Source: Lachnospiraceae bacterium OM04-12BH (lineage in GTDB: Bacteria > Bacillota > Clostridia > Lachnospirales > Lachnospiraceae). From it: a DNA stretch of 42,041 nt. Below, piece by piece: positions 6,370 to 14,849 of this stretch (position 1 is the first letter of the stretch; every line of letters begins with the position of its first letter). A program made the translations under genes and the position numbers. The DNA lies in assembly GCA_003490145.1 (NCBI GenBank), contig QULQ01000012.1:1-42041 (forward strand). The letters run 5' to 3'. Below the pieces are notes generated by a model. The model made no database searches. It was not told the origin of the DNA and saw only the letters and a program-made list of their open reading frames with translations.

Positions 6370-6830
6370 CAGTGCAGTTTTATCTCACCGCACTGTTTTT
6401 TATATCTGAAACCCCTTTTATCCTTTAATCCAGTTCTGTTACAGTCAGTCCAAGCTTCTCTGCCACTCCAAAATAACCGTACATCATATCTTCATCATTC
6501 AGTACTGCTGTATAATCTGTACCTGCCGGGAATATGATCTGATAGGTCTTTCCCTTGTAAATAAATTTCACTGTTACTGTTGCATCAGGTCTTTCCGACA
6601 TCTTTTTCAGTACATAATCACTGATCGTATGCCATGTCCCGGCATCGTATTCTACCGTACCATTCACCGGTGCGTCCTTTATATTTCCGAACATATCTTT
6701 CACATAAAACTGGCTGCCGGGGATCACCTGTGACTGCTCTACCGGTCCGCAGCTGCAGCGGTATTCTTCCAGGCCGTCTACTCCGACGGATGGTTCTGTG
6801 ACGGTTACCCAGTTGAAAGAGTGGGTATGG
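6370..6830. repeat. 461-bp direct repeat, copy B
   Basis: Second copy of 4661-5121 in the same orientation. Its terminator stem (CAGTGCAG 6370-6377, CCGCACTG 6388-6395) is kept with one G-U pair, but the minus-strand T-run beyond the stem is lost (TTGAGACTC follows instead of T7). The copy boundary therefore cuts the terminator, which suggests copy B is the derived one. Confidence 0.9.
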
Positions 6831-6961
6831 GAAGAGGCTTCCGGACTGGATTCCACATATTCAACAGGTTGTTCAGCTACCTGATTTATATATACTTTAA
6901 ATATCAATATTAATGTTTTCCATTTCCGATCCTGCACGCCCTTACTCTCCTGCACTTCCAT
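6425..6961 (-). pseudogene. Secreted-protein fragment carrying the duplicated C-terminal module
   Basis: From the ATG at 6961 it encodes 178 residues, of which the last 125 or so (from HTHSFNWVTVTEP) nearly match the C-terminus of the protein at 4716. There is no signal peptide and no ribosome site before the ATG. The frame is open further upstream to a TAG at 7072-7070, reading DDKTGEFKIYAPTKTEKGEE, but without a start codon. The gene at 7051, which has a signal peptide, ends in another frame over the same bases. One frameshift near 7051-7069 would join the two into a normal secreted protein. I read this as a frameshifted or chimeric gene, less likely an independent cytoplasmic protein. Confidence 0.55.
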
Positions 6962-7050
6962 GCTCTCATAACCACAGCTGTCTACCTCTTCCCCTTTTTC
7001 TGTTTTCGTTGGGGCATAAATCTTAAACTCGCCCGTTTTATCATCACTCC

Positions 7051-7320
7051 TTACGCCGCATATTCTTTTCTAATAATCTCCTTATTATAAACTATGTTAT
7101 AGACAGCACGTACTTCATCATATTCGTTCATCTTAATAATAAACCAGTTTCCTGGCACAAATTCATAAGAGCCATTATTTTTTATTCGATCTGCTTCAGC
7201 AGTATTAAAGTCAATACCCCTGCCCTGCGCCTTCACTTCCATTCCATTTCCGGCAAACAGACCAACAGCTATAACACATGCTGTTATCCATACCATTACT
7301 TTTTGTTTTATTCTTCCCAT
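7051..7320 (-). CDS. Small secreted protein, possibly the 5' part of a frameshifted gene
   Basis: 89 residues. The N-terminus MGRIKQKVMVWITACVIAVG continues LFAGNGMEVKA, a signal peptide with likely cleavage after VKA. The mature part is about 60 residues and not recognised (FNTAEADRIKNNGSYEFVPG, then NWFIIKMNEYDEV). The start has GAGGAGG nine bases upstream and a promoter with the shared 22-bp element, so transcription and translation look intact. The next frame downstream belongs to the module at 6425, and the two could have been one reading frame (see that entry). Confidence 0.6.
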   Translation of the reverse strand: MGRIKQKVMVWITACVIAVGLFAGNGMEVKAQGRGIDFNTAEADRIKNNGSYEFVPGNWFIIKMNEYDEVRAVYNIVYNKEIIRKEYAA

Positions 7321-7356
7321 ACAGCAATGCCTCCTCTTTACTTCTGACCTATATTT

Positions 7357-7404
7357 TTTATCTCACCAAAAGCCTGTTCTGCCAAGTTTACATTTGTCTC
7401 ATTC
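7357..7404 (-). promoter_or_regulatory. Promoter of the small secreted protein with the shared element
   Basis: On the minus strand: -35 TTGGCA (7385-7380), 17-bp spacer, -10 GATAAA (7362-7357). Bases 7383-7404 are the same 22 bp as 5809-5830. Both copies have the same position relative to -35 and -10, and both have GTGA or TGTGA just before GATAAA, while the rest of the spacer differs. Confidence 0.6.
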
Positions 7405-7406
7405 TG

Positions 7407-7450
7407 AAAAAAGCAGTGGAAAATCAGGATTTTCCTGACTTTCCACTGCT
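7407..7450 (-). terminator. Terminator at the end of the nrdD-nrdG-MATE-merR-GNAT run
   Basis: GCAGTGGAAA (7413-7422) pairs with TTTCCACTGC (7440-7449), with an inner TCAGGA/TCCTGA stem. Six A residues (7407-7412) give a T-run on the minus strand. It lies 23 bases after the GNAT stop. Confidence 0.9.
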
Positions 7451-7472
7451 CTTCCTGCATCTAAATGACTGT

Positions 7473-7955
7473 TCAATATTTCTCATATGCCAGCCGTTCT
7501 GTTCCATCCTCCACATGTATGATCCCACAGTATTTAAAACCTTCCTTTTGAAGAATATGCTGCATGGTAAGATTATCTTTATGGGTATCTGCACGCAGAT
7601 GTCTCTCTTTCTTTCCACACCATTCTAAGGCAAAGGCTGCTACTCCTTTCACAGTTCCATCGGATGCCATCCGGTGTACTGTCGCATAGGGCGCATCACT
7701 TTTCCAGCTTCCCTGTTCGATCACTGCATAGGTTTTGTCTGCGCCATAAATCAGGCTGAAGGTTGCCACAATCCATCCTTCTTCCTCAACTACATAACAG
7801 ACTCCTGTCTCAATATCACGCAAAACCAACGCTTTCTGCGGATAGCCGTTTTCCCACTGGGTTGGATTTCCATGTGTCCTCTGATATTCTCTGGCAATGT
7901 CGAAAATCTCCATTAACCTGCCAACATCCTGTTTTTCTGCCAGCCTGATCTTCAT
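7473..7955 (-). CDS. GNAT family N-acetyltransferase
   Basis: 160 residues starting MKIRLAEKQDVGRLMEIFDI, a typical GNAT beta1-alpha1. A central region GSWKSDAPYATVHRMASD and GVAAFALEWCGKKERHLRAD includes the acceptor and acetyl-CoA-binding parts, and it ends with a KEGFKYCGIIHVEDGTER strand. The substrate is unknown. I prefer the start at 7955 (AGGAA eight bases upstream) to the one at 8012 that overlaps merR in ATGA fashion. If the longer form is used, the gene is translationally coupled to merR. It is the last gene of its run. Confidence 0.75.
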   Translation of the reverse strand: MKIRLAEKQDVGRLMEIFDIAREYQRTHGNPTQWENGYPQKALVLRDIETGVCYVVEEEGWIVATFSLIYGADKTYAVIEQGSWKSDAPYATVHRMASDGTVKGVAAFALEWCGKKERHLRADTHKDNLTMQHILQKEGFKYCGIIHVEDGTERLAYEKY

Positions 7956-8008
7956 TTTCTGTATTCCTGCCTTCCTGTAATATCCTCCGACCTGATCCGC
8001 CCGGCATC

Positions 8009-8470
8009 TCATACTTTTCCTTGCTCTGTATTCCTGTCATGTGCAAAATCATACAGCTCCTGTATCTTCTCCGGCAGCTTATCCGGTATCATCTTGTTTA
8101 TGCCATCCTCGCTGCCCTCCTTCATGGCCTGCTCATAATACCAGCATTTGAATTCGATCATAGCAAGCGTCTTCTTCATTGCCAGGATCTCCTGCTCTAC
8201 AATTTCCTTTCTCTTCTTGAAAAGCTCACGGCGCTGCCCGTAGGTACTGCTGCCCTCCTGACACCACTGTATAAACTGCCGGATATCCCTGATCTCCAGC
8301 CCAGAACCTTTCAGACACTCAATTAACCGCAGCGTCTCCAGCTCCTTTTCTGAAAATTTTCTAATACCGGAGCTGCGCTGGATCTCCGGAAACAGTCCCT
8401 CTTTATCATAGTACCGGATCGTGGAAACCGGCAGTCCAAACATCTCTGAAACCTGTCCTATCGTATACAT
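8009..8470 (-). CDS. MerR family transcriptional regulator
   Basis: 153 residues. The N-terminal winged HTH is clear: MYTIGQVSEMFGLPVSTIRY, YDKEGLFPEIQRSSGIRKFS, with the following LRLIECLKGSGLEIRDIRQF. The C-terminal part is a coiled coil (about 80-120) and a short tail with one Cys (FKCWYYEQ), without the Cys pairs of metal sensors, so it is probably a small-molecule or stress-type MerR. Its ribosome site GGGAGG lies seven bases before the ATG. It sits 28 bases after the MATE gene and may control it or the following GNAT gene. Confidence 0.85.
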   Translation of the reverse strand: MYTIGQVSEMFGLPVSTIRYYDKEGLFPEIQRSSGIRKFSEKELETLRLIECLKGSGLEIRDIRQFIQWCQEGSSTYGQRRELFKKRKEIVEQEILAMKKTLAMIEFKCWYYEQAMKEGSEDGINKMIPDKLPEKIQELYDFAHDRNTEQGKV

Positions 8471-8498
8471 AAAATTCCTCCCTGCCCTGCAGCCAATA

Positions 8499-9821
8499 TT
8501 ATCCTCTTTTCCACTTCAACAGTCTCCACAATCCCACACTGTCCGCCAAGATCCATCCGATCGGGATTGCCCACCAGATACCAAGCACCCCGATCTGCGG
8601 CACAGGTGAAAGCACATAGGCAAGTACCACTCTGGTTCCAAGGGAAATCACAGTAAGCACCAGCGACATGACTGATTTCTCCACACCCCTGAAAAATCCA
8701 TAGAACAGGAACAGGATCCCGATCCCACAGTAAAAAGCTCCCTCAATCCGCAGATACTGTGCACCAATCTGAACGATCTGCGTCTCTGTGCTGTCTACAA
8801 AAATCCTCATGAGAAGCGGTGCGAATGCAAAGATCAGACCGGAAATCACTATGCAGAATCCTGCCGAAAGGCCTGCTGCCTTCTTCATTCCTTCCAGCAC
8901 ACGATCTTTTCTCCCCGCCCCATGATTCTGCGATACAAACAAAGAAAAAGCATTTCCAAATTCCTGTGCCGGCATATAGGCAAAGGTATCGATCTTCACC
9001 GCTGCTGCAAAGGCTGCCATCACAGCCATGCCAAAGCTGTTGACCAGTCCCTGTATCATCAGTATCCCAAAATTCATGACAGACTGCTGGATGCAGGCTG
9101 CAAAAGAATTGTGCAGCACTTCCCTGAAAAGACTCCCGTCCCTGCTTACTTTGAAAATGCTGTGTGCCTCCGGCACCTTTTTCAAAGTATACAATGCAAT
9201 TCCCACACCGGATACGATCTGTGACACCACAGTAGCAAAAGCCGCTCCCGAAACATTCATCTGAAATACGATCACACACAGAAGATCCAGTACAATATTC
9301 AGTCCGGCAGAAATGCACAGAAACCCCAGAGGCACCACAGAATTGCCAAGCGCCCTCAGCAAAAAGGCAAAGTAATTATACAGGAAAATAAACACGATCC
9401 CGAAAAAGATCACAAAAACATATTCCCGCATCAGATCATATACATCTGCCGGTACCTGCAGTACTCTCAGGATCGGATCCAGGAACAGAAACACAAGACC
9501 GTTGATGGCCAGTGTAACAAGCGCAATCATCCCAAAGGAAGTCCCGATACTGCCCCTCAGGCCTTCTTCCTCTTTTTTCCCAAAATAAACAGAAAATACC
9601 GCGCCGCTTCCCATACAGAGTCCGATGATAATGAAATTCAGAAATGTCATCAGTGTATAGGCAGAGCCTACTGCCGCCAGCGCATGGGCTCCCAGAAATC
9701 TGCCTACGATCAGTGTATCTGCTATGTTATAACACTGCTGCAGCAGATTCCCCAGGATCATGGGGCCTGCAAATAACAATATGGTTTTGGTGATCGCACC
9801 TTCTGACAGGTCTTTCTTCAT
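8499..9821 (-). CDS. MATE family multidrug/metabolite efflux transporter
   Basis: 440 residues, about 12 membrane helices in two similar halves, as in NorM/DinF-like proteins. Typical features are MKKDLSEGAITKTILLFAGP, MILGNLLQQCYNIADTLIVG and the second-half NSFAACIQQSVMNFGILMIQ. MATE proteins export cationic compounds using Na+ or H+ gradients; the substrate is unknown. The start at 9821 is the first in-frame ATG after the nrdG stop (17 bases away); longer in-frame versions would read through nrdG. The position suggests co-transcription with nrdDG, with merR downstream as a possible local regulator. Confidence 0.88.
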   Translation of the reverse strand: MKKDLSEGAITKTILLFAGPMILGNLLQQCYNIADTLIVGRFLGAHALAAVGSAYTLMTFLNFIIIGLCMGSGAVFSVYFGKKEEEGLRGSIGTSFGMIALVTLAINGLVFLFLDPILRVLQVPADVYDLMREYVFVIFFGIVFIFLYNYFAFLLRALGNSVVPLGFLCISAGLNIVLDLLCVIVFQMNVSGAAFATVVSQIVSGVGIALYTLKKVPEAHSIFKVSRDGSLFREVLHNSFAACIQQSVMNFGILMIQGLVNSFGMAVMAAFAAAVKIDTFAYMPAQEFGNAFSLFVSQNHGAGRKDRVLEGMKKAAGLSAGFCIVISGLIFAFAPLLMRIFVDSTETQIVQIGAQYLRIEGAFYCGIGILFLFYGFFRGVEKSVMSLVLTVISLGTRVVLAYVLSPVPQIGVLGIWWAIPIGWILADSVGLWRLLKWKRG

Positions 9822-9838
9822 AGTTGCTCTTAAAAGGC

Positions 9839-10324
9839 TTACCTCTCTTTCATCCGCAGGATCCGCTGATTTGCAGATCCACGGAATGCCAGACTGATAT
9901 CCTTCTTTTCCTCTACAAATTCTCCGTCTACCAGCACATCCAAAAGCGACAGCATTTCCTCTGTACATTCACAGTGTGCCCGGCTCTCTCCCTGAAGCTC
10001 CTCCAGGGTATATCCGGAATAACACCAGATATTTTTGTCCGGAAGCTGCTCTCTGACCCGTTTCAGGAAAGGCACAAGCTCTCTCTGGTTTGCCGGTTCA
10101 AAGGGTTCCCCGCCAAGCAGCGTCAGTCCTGCAATATAAGATGGTTTAAGACTCTCAAGAATCCTATCCTCTACCTCTCTGGTAAATGGTTTTCCATAAT
10201 TAAAATCCCAGGCTTCCTCATTAAAGCACCCTTTACAGTGATGGGTACACCCGGAAACGAACAGAGAGGTGCGTATGCCCTCTCCGTCTGCAATATCATT
10301 ATATTTAATATTTGCGTAGTTCAT
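9839..10324 (-). CDS. nrdG: Anaerobic ribonucleotide reductase activating protein (radical SAM)
   Basis: 161 residues. The 4Fe-4S site is C26-THH-C30-KG-C33 (SGCTHHCKGCFN), the radical SAM CxxxCxxC motif; TLLGGEPFEP is the usual GGE S-adenosylmethionine-binding motif. NrdG generates the glycyl radical on NrdD under anaerobic conditions. The start ATG overlaps the nrdD stop by one base (TAATG), so the two are translationally coupled. GAGAGGG in the end of nrdD is the likely ribosome site. Length is normal for the family. Confidence 0.95.
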   Translation of the reverse strand: MNYANIKYNDIADGEGIRTSLFVSGCTHHCKGCFNEEAWDFNYGKPFTREVEDRILESLKPSYIAGLTLLGGEPFEPANQRELVPFLKRVREQLPDKNIWCYSGYTLEELQGESRAHCECTEEMLSLLDVLVDGEFVEEKKDISLAFRGSANQRILRMKER

Positions 10325-12480
10325 TATAAATGCAGCACCCTCTCTCTGATCTCCTGCGTTCTTCCCTGATTCCAAAACTGTGTACCAATATAGCCACAGG
10401 TACGTCTTGCCACATTTAAGGTATTCTGGTTACGGTTGCCGCACTTCGGGCATTCCCATACCAGCTTGCCATCATCCTCTACAATCCGGATTTCTCCGTT
10501 ATAGCCACATTCCTGGCAGAAATCACTCTTGGTATTCAGCTCTGCATACATGATATTGTCATAAATAAATTCCATGATACTGAGCACCGCCGGGATATTA
10601 TCCTGCATATTGGGAACCTCTACATAGCTGATCGCCCCTCCTGTGGAAAGAGCCTGGAAGTCTGATTCAAACTTCAGCTTGGAAAAAGCATCGATTGGCT
10701 CTGTTACATGCACATGATAGCTGTTTGTGATATACCCCTTGTCCGTCACGCCTTCGATAATACCAAACCTTCTCTGCAGACACTTGGCAAACTTATAAGT
10801 GGTGCTCTCGATCGGTGAACCATAAATACTGAATGCAATATTGGTTTCTTCCTTCCATTTCTCGCAGGCCTTATTCATATATTTCATCACTTCCAGTGCA
10901 AAGGGCTTCGCCACCGGATCGGTATGTGACTTTCCTGTCATATATCTGACGCATTCACAGAGTCCAGCATAGCCAAGGGAAATTGTAGAATATCCTCCAT
11001 ACAGCAGTTTATCGATCGTTTCTCCCTTTTTCAGCCTTGCCAGTGCACCATACTGCCACAGGATCGGCGCTGCATCAGAAAGAGTTCCCTTCAGACGGTT
11101 ATGCCTGTACATCAGTGCCTTATAGCAAAGCTCCAGTCTCTCATCAAAGATCTTCCAGAACTTATCCATATCTCTTTGGGAAGAAAGTGCCACATCCACC
11201 AGGTTGATCGTTACAACACCCTGATTAAATCTTCCATAGAATTTATAATTTCCATTCTCATCCTTCCAGGGATTCAGGGCGCTCCTGCATCCCATAACAG
11301 GAAAACAGTTTCCTTCCTTGAGCTGCTTCATAATCTTCTCGGAAATATAATCAGGAACCAACCTCTTGGCAGTACATTTTGCTGCCAGCTCTGTCAGATA
11401 AAAATACGGATCTCCCTCATGGATATTGTCATCCTCAAGCACATAGATCAGCTTGGGAAATGCCGGTGTGATATAGGTTCCGCTTTCATTCTTGACTCCC
11501 TGGATCCTCTGGTTCAGCATTTCCTCGATCACAAGCGCAAGATCCTTCTTTTCCTGTGCACTCTTTGCCTCATTCAGATACATAAACACGGAAAGGAACG
11601 GAGCCTGACCATTGGTGGTCATCAATGTGATCACCTGATACTGGATCGTCTGTACACCCTTTTCGATCTCTTTGCGAAGCCGTCTCTCAACAACCCTGCT
11701 GATCACTTCGTCTGATGGTGTATCACCCATCAGCTCTGCGTCCTCGAGCACTTCCCTGCGGATCTTTTCTCTGGATACCTGCACAAAGGGAACCAGATGT
11801 GTCAGAGAAATACTCTGACCGCCGTACTGGTTGCTGGCCACCTGCGCAATGATCTGCATGGCGATATTGCAGGCTGTGGAAAAGCTGTGAGGCTTGTCAA
11901 TATATGTCTCACTGATAACAGTTCCGTTCTGCAGCATATCCTCCAGGTTAACCAGATCACAGTTGTGCATATGCTGTGCAAAATAGTCTGCATCGTGGAA
12001 ATGGATCAGTCCCTCCTGATCTGCTTTTACGATATCCTGGGGAAGCAGCAGTCTTCTTGTCAGATCCTTGCTTACCTCTCCTGCCATATAATCACGCTGC
12101 ACACTGTTGATGATCGGATCCTTATTGGAATTCTCCTGCAGAACCTCTTCATTATTACATTCGATCAGAGACAGGATCCTGTCATCTGTTGTATTGCTTT
12201 TTCTTACAAGAGAACGGGTATAGCGGTACTTTACATAACATCTCGCCACATTGAAGGCACCCTGTGCCATGATCTGATTTTCTACCATATCCTGCATTTC
12301 CTCTACGGAAATAGCTCGGTTCATCTTGCTGCATTTGAAATTAATATAATCCGCGATCTCCTCGATCTGCTCCTCTGTGAGCTCTTCCCTGATCGCCGCC
12401 TTGTTCGCCTTGGCAACTGCAGCTACAATTTTCCTGATGTCAAAGTCTACCTCTGACCCGTTCCTCTTAATTACCTTCAT
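10324..12480 (-). CDS. nrdD: Anaerobic (class III) ribonucleoside-triphosphate reductase
   Basis: 718 residues. It reduces ribonucleoside triphosphates to deoxyribonucleotides without oxygen. An N-terminal ATP-cone (MKVIKRNGSEVDFDIRKIVA, residues 1-90) gives allosteric control of activity. The large barrel domain follows. Near the C-terminus are the zinc cysteines CQECG and CPKCG (about 650-685), then the glycyl-radical motif RRTCGYIG (692-699; the likely radical Gly is 696). The start follows AAGGAGGGGTTTC. Transcription begins at a promoter with an NrdR-like box inside its spacer. nrdG follows with a one-base overlap. Confidence 0.97.
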   Translation of the reverse strand: MKVIKRNGSEVDFDIRKIVAAVAKANKAAIREELTEEQIEEIADYINFKCSKMNRAISVEEMQDMVENQIMAQGAFNVARCYVKYRYTRSLVRKSNTTDDRILSLIECNNEEVLQENSNKDPIINSVQRDYMAGEVSKDLTRRLLLPQDIVKADQEGLIHFHDADYFAQHMHNCDLVNLEDMLQNGTVISETYIDKPHSFSTACNIAMQIIAQVASNQYGGQSISLTHLVPFVQVSREKIRREVLEDAELMGDTPSDEVISRVVERRLRKEIEKGVQTIQYQVITLMTTNGQAPFLSVFMYLNEAKSAQEKKDLALVIEEMLNQRIQGVKNESGTYITPAFPKLIYVLEDDNIHEGDPYFYLTELAAKCTAKRLVPDYISEKIMKQLKEGNCFPVMGCRSALNPWKDENGNYKFYGRFNQGVVTINLVDVALSSQRDMDKFWKIFDERLELCYKALMYRHNRLKGTLSDAAPILWQYGALARLKKGETIDKLLYGGYSTISLGYAGLCECVRYMTGKSHTDPVAKPFALEVMKYMNKACEKWKEETNIAFSIYGSPIESTTYKFAKCLQRRFGIIEGVTDKGYITNSYHVHVTEPIDAFSKLKFESDFQALSTGGAISYVEVPNMQDNIPAVLSIMEFIYDNIMYAELNTKSDFCQECGYNGEIRIVEDDGKLVWECPKCGNRNQNTLNVARRTCGYIGTQFWNQGRTQEIRERVLHL

Positions 12481-12515
12481 GAAACCCCTCCTTGTACTAA
12501 CGATGTACGTTTTTA

Positions 12516-12544
12516 ATTATAGTACAAGATATAGTATTACACAA
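12516..12544 (-). promoter_or_regulatory. nrdD promoter with NrdR box in the spacer
   Basis: On the minus strand: -35 TTGTGT (12544-12539), exactly 17 bp, -10 TATAAT (12521-12516). The spacer (plus strand 12522-12537) is GTACAAGATATAGTAT, which matches the NrdR consensus core CwAtATaTwG at nine of ten positions. NrdR with dATP/ATP bound represses nrd operons. A second GTAC-N7-GTAC palindrome at 12494-12508, between promoter and start, is a weak candidate for the usual second box. Confidence 0.8.
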
Positions 12545-12598
12545 GCCACAAATATCAAAATATTGTTATTATAAGTAGCATTCACATTTTAAACGGGT

Positions 12599-13993
12599 TT
12601 ACGGCTCCTTTACAATATTCTGCAGCCAGATACCACTGCGGATCATAAAATAACCGATGGTAACTTTAATGATCTCCGTAAAGGATACAAAGAAAAATAC
12701 CATTTCTATGGTAAGTGCTGTATGCTTGGCAAGTATTGTAGCGAGCGGAATTACAATTACCCAGGTATAAACACTGTCAAACAGAAAGGTGATTCCAGTC
12801 TTGCCCCCGGACCTCAGTGTGAAATAAGACGCATGTGAAAAAGCACAAAGCGGCATGACCAGAGCGGAGATCATAATAAATCTGCCGGCCAGCTCCTTGA
12901 TACTGTCCTCTGTCTTGTAGATCATCGGAAAATAACGGCCTGCAAATATCATAATAAGTGATACTCCCATGCAGCAGAGCACACAGAAAAAAATCATCTT
13001 ATTATCTTTATCCCTGGCTTCCTCCAGCCGGCCTGCACCAAGAAGCTGTCCGACTACGATGGAAATGCACCCGCCAAGCTGCAGATAGACAATATTAAAC
13101 AGATTGCTTATGGTAGAGGAAATATTCTGTGCTGCTACTACCTCAAGACCACGGACTGCGTAGCACTGGGCGATCACAGCCATTCCCACTGCCCAGAGCA
13201 TTTCATTGAACATCAGCGGCGTTCCCTTTTTAATAATGCCAGACAAAATATGCCCCGGAACAGAGAATCCATGATAGACTCCCTTCAGATACGGGTTCTT
13301 CTCTATATGAGTATGTGCCCAGATCACCACAATGGCACATTCCACAAATCTGGCTGCCACTGTCGCTATGGCTGCACCCTGCACCCCATAGGCCGGGATC
13401 CCTCCTATCCCGAAGATCAGCACATAATCCAGCACCAGATTGGTTACCACTGCTGCCAGACTCGCCAGCATCGGCACAAATGTATGCCCGGTTTCCCTGA
13501 TCGTATTCACATAGGCCTGGCTGACAGCAAATGGCACAAGTCCTGCCATCATGATCCTCAGATACTGCTCTCCATACTGAAGGGCAAGTGCAGTGTTCCC
13601 CACACTTCCTCCGTCACTTAAGTACAGGGAGATCAGATCCGTATCAAAGAATCCAAACAAAAGCAGGGCGATCCCGGCGATAATGATACAGGCATACATT
13701 TTAAACCGGAATGCATACTTCTGCCCTTCATAATCCCCTTTACCATAAAACTGGGTACCAAATATCCCGGCGCCAGACACACCGCCCCAGATACAGATAT
13801 TAAATACAAAAATAAGCTGATTGACAATGGCTACACCAGACATCTGCTCTGTTCCAACCTGCCCGACCATGATATTGTCAAGAAAGCTGACAAAGCTGGT
13901 AATGGCATTCTGAATGATCATGGGAACAGCAAGCACCAGTACATATCTAAAAAATGCAGTATCTATATATTTATTTTTTATCTTCGTTAACAT
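12599..13993 (-). CDS. MATE family efflux transporter
   Basis: 464 residues, about 12 helices; MIIQNAITSFVSFLDNIMVG and GVSGAGIFGTQFYGKGDYEG are hallmark MATE segments. It is a different subgroup from the MATE protein at 8499. The start at 13993 has GGGAGAAGAGA upstream and overlaps the last 23 bases of tadA, so it is probably co-transcribed and translationally coupled with it. It ends about 55 bases before the nrdD promoter with no clear terminator in between. The substrate is unknown. Confidence 0.88.
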   Translation of the reverse strand: MLTKIKNKYIDTAFFRYVLVLAVPMIIQNAITSFVSFLDNIMVGQVGTEQMSGVAIVNQLIFVFNICIWGGVSGAGIFGTQFYGKGDYEGQKYAFRFKMYACIIIAGIALLLFGFFDTDLISLYLSDGGSVGNTALALQYGEQYLRIMMAGLVPFAVSQAYVNTIRETGHTFVPMLASLAAVVTNLVLDYVLIFGIGGIPAYGVQGAAIATVAARFVECAIVVIWAHTHIEKNPYLKGVYHGFSVPGHILSGIIKKGTPLMFNEMLWAVGMAVIAQCYAVRGLEVVAAQNISSTISNLFNIVYLQLGGCISIVVGQLLGAGRLEEARDKDNKMIFFCVLCCMGVSLIMIFAGRYFPMIYKTEDSIKELAGRFIMISALVMPLCAFSHASYFTLRSGGKTGITFLFDSVYTWVIVIPLATILAKHTALTIEMVFFFVSFTEIIKVTIGYFMIRSGIWLQNIVKEP

Positions 13994-14525
13994 TCTCTTC
14001 TCCCGTTTCTTTCTGCTGCACAGCAGTATTTTCAGCCACGGCCGACACCCGCAGCTTCTTCTCCATCTTTACTCTCACCCGAAGTCCCTTAAAGAATTCT
14101 TTCAGCATACTGGAGCACTCCTCCTCCAGAACTCCTCTTGTCACCTTCACCTGGTGGTTAAATCTTTCATTCTCCAGAATATTCAGTATGGAACCCCCAC
14201 AGCCTGCCTTGGGATTCATGCAACCCATTACCACCTCATCGATCCTGGCCTGTACGATCGCACCTGCACACATCTGACAGGGTTCCAGTGTCACATACAG
14301 CGTGCAGCCCTCAAGCCGCCAGTCACCAAGTTTTTTGCTCGCCCTGTTGATCGCTGTGATCTCTGCATGTGCCAGCGTATTTTTATCCGTATTTCTACGG
14401 TTATAACCTCTTCCTATGATCTTTCCTTCGTGGACGATGACACAGCCGATCGGTACCTCAAGCAGAGCGTATGCCTTTTTTGCCTGCTTTATGGCCGCCT
14501 TCATATACTTTTCCTGCTCAGTCAT
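13971..14525 (-). CDS. tadA: tRNA-specific adenosine-34 deaminase
   Basis: 184 residues starting MTEQEKYMKAAIKQAKKAYA. Zinc ligands and catalytic residues are visible: AHAE (His and Glu) and PCQMC (two Cys), spaced as in TadA. TadA converts A34 to inosine in tRNA-Arg(ACG). After the deaminase domain (about 150 residues) there is an extra charged tail (VRVKMEKKLRVSAVAENTAV...) of about 30 residues, common in clostridial versions. The start at 14525 is chosen because AAGGAAACAGGAA precedes it; the longer in-frame version reads into the SRP promoter region. The next gene overlaps its end. Confidence 0.92.
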   Translation of the reverse strand: MTEQEKYMKAAIKQAKKAYALLEVPIGCVIVHEGKIIGRGYNRRNTDKNTLAHAEITAINRASKKLGDWRLEGCTLYVTLEPCQMCAGAIVQARIDEVVMGCMNPKAGCGGSILNILENERFNHQVKVTRGVLEEECSSMLKEFFKGLRVRVKMEKKLRVSAVAENTAVQQKETGEENVNEDKK

Positions 14526-14543
14526 TTCCTGTTTCCTTTCAAG

Positions 14544-14572
14544 TTGACAAATCTTCGAAAACCCCATATACT
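14544..14572 (+). promoter_or_regulatory. Promoter of the SRP RNA gene
   Basis: TTGACA (14544-14549), 17-bp spacer, TATACT (14567-14572). It is close to the sigma-A consensus, as expected for a highly expressed RNA. Predicted start is about 14579. It lies just upstream of, and divergent from, tadA. Confidence 0.85.
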
Positions 14573-14591
14573 ACTAAAGTAATACATATCT

Positions 14592-14778
14592 GCTCTGAAG
14601 GAAGCTGCTGTGGCTGCCCCTTTTTGATGGCGCTGAAGGGTGGGTCCTGCGCAATGGATGTCCACGAACCGTGTCAGGTTGGGAACAAAGCAGCACTAAG
14701 AGGAATTTTTCCATGTGCCGCAGGGTCACCTGCCCCGAGTTAATCAGAAGGGTAACGCATGGCAGCTTCCTTTAGCGC
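14592..14778 (+). ncRNA. ffs: Signal recognition particle RNA (large Firmicute type)
   Basis: The conserved domain IV is clear: GTGTCAGG, then TTG-GGAA-CAA (GGAA tetraloop at 14682-14685), then AGCAGCACTAAG, the binding site of Ffh. The ends pair as CTGAAGGAAGCTGC (14595-14608) with GCAGCTTCCTTTAG (14762-14775), leaving a molecule of about 185 nt with room for an Alu domain, as in Bacillus scRNA. A strong promoter precedes it and a terminator follows. The exact ends are estimated from the stem. Confidence 0.93.
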
Positions 14779-14798
14779 AGATACCGCACACACAATAA

Positions 14799-14831
14799 CA
14801 GGAGGAGCTTAACCGCCCCTCCTGATTTTTT
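14799..14831 (+). terminator. Terminator of the SRP RNA gene
   Basis: CAGGAGGAGC (14799-14808) pairs with GCCCCTCCTG (14815-14824) with one mismatch, followed by ATTTTTT. It lies between the SRP RNA and the convergent diguanylate cyclase gene. Confidence 0.88.
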
Positions 14832-14849
14832 CTGTATCAGGTACACGCC

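Noticed and set aside
11797..12456. Long plus-strand frame opposite nrdD
   Set aside because: It is a shadow of a clearly conserved gene and lacks a ribosome site.
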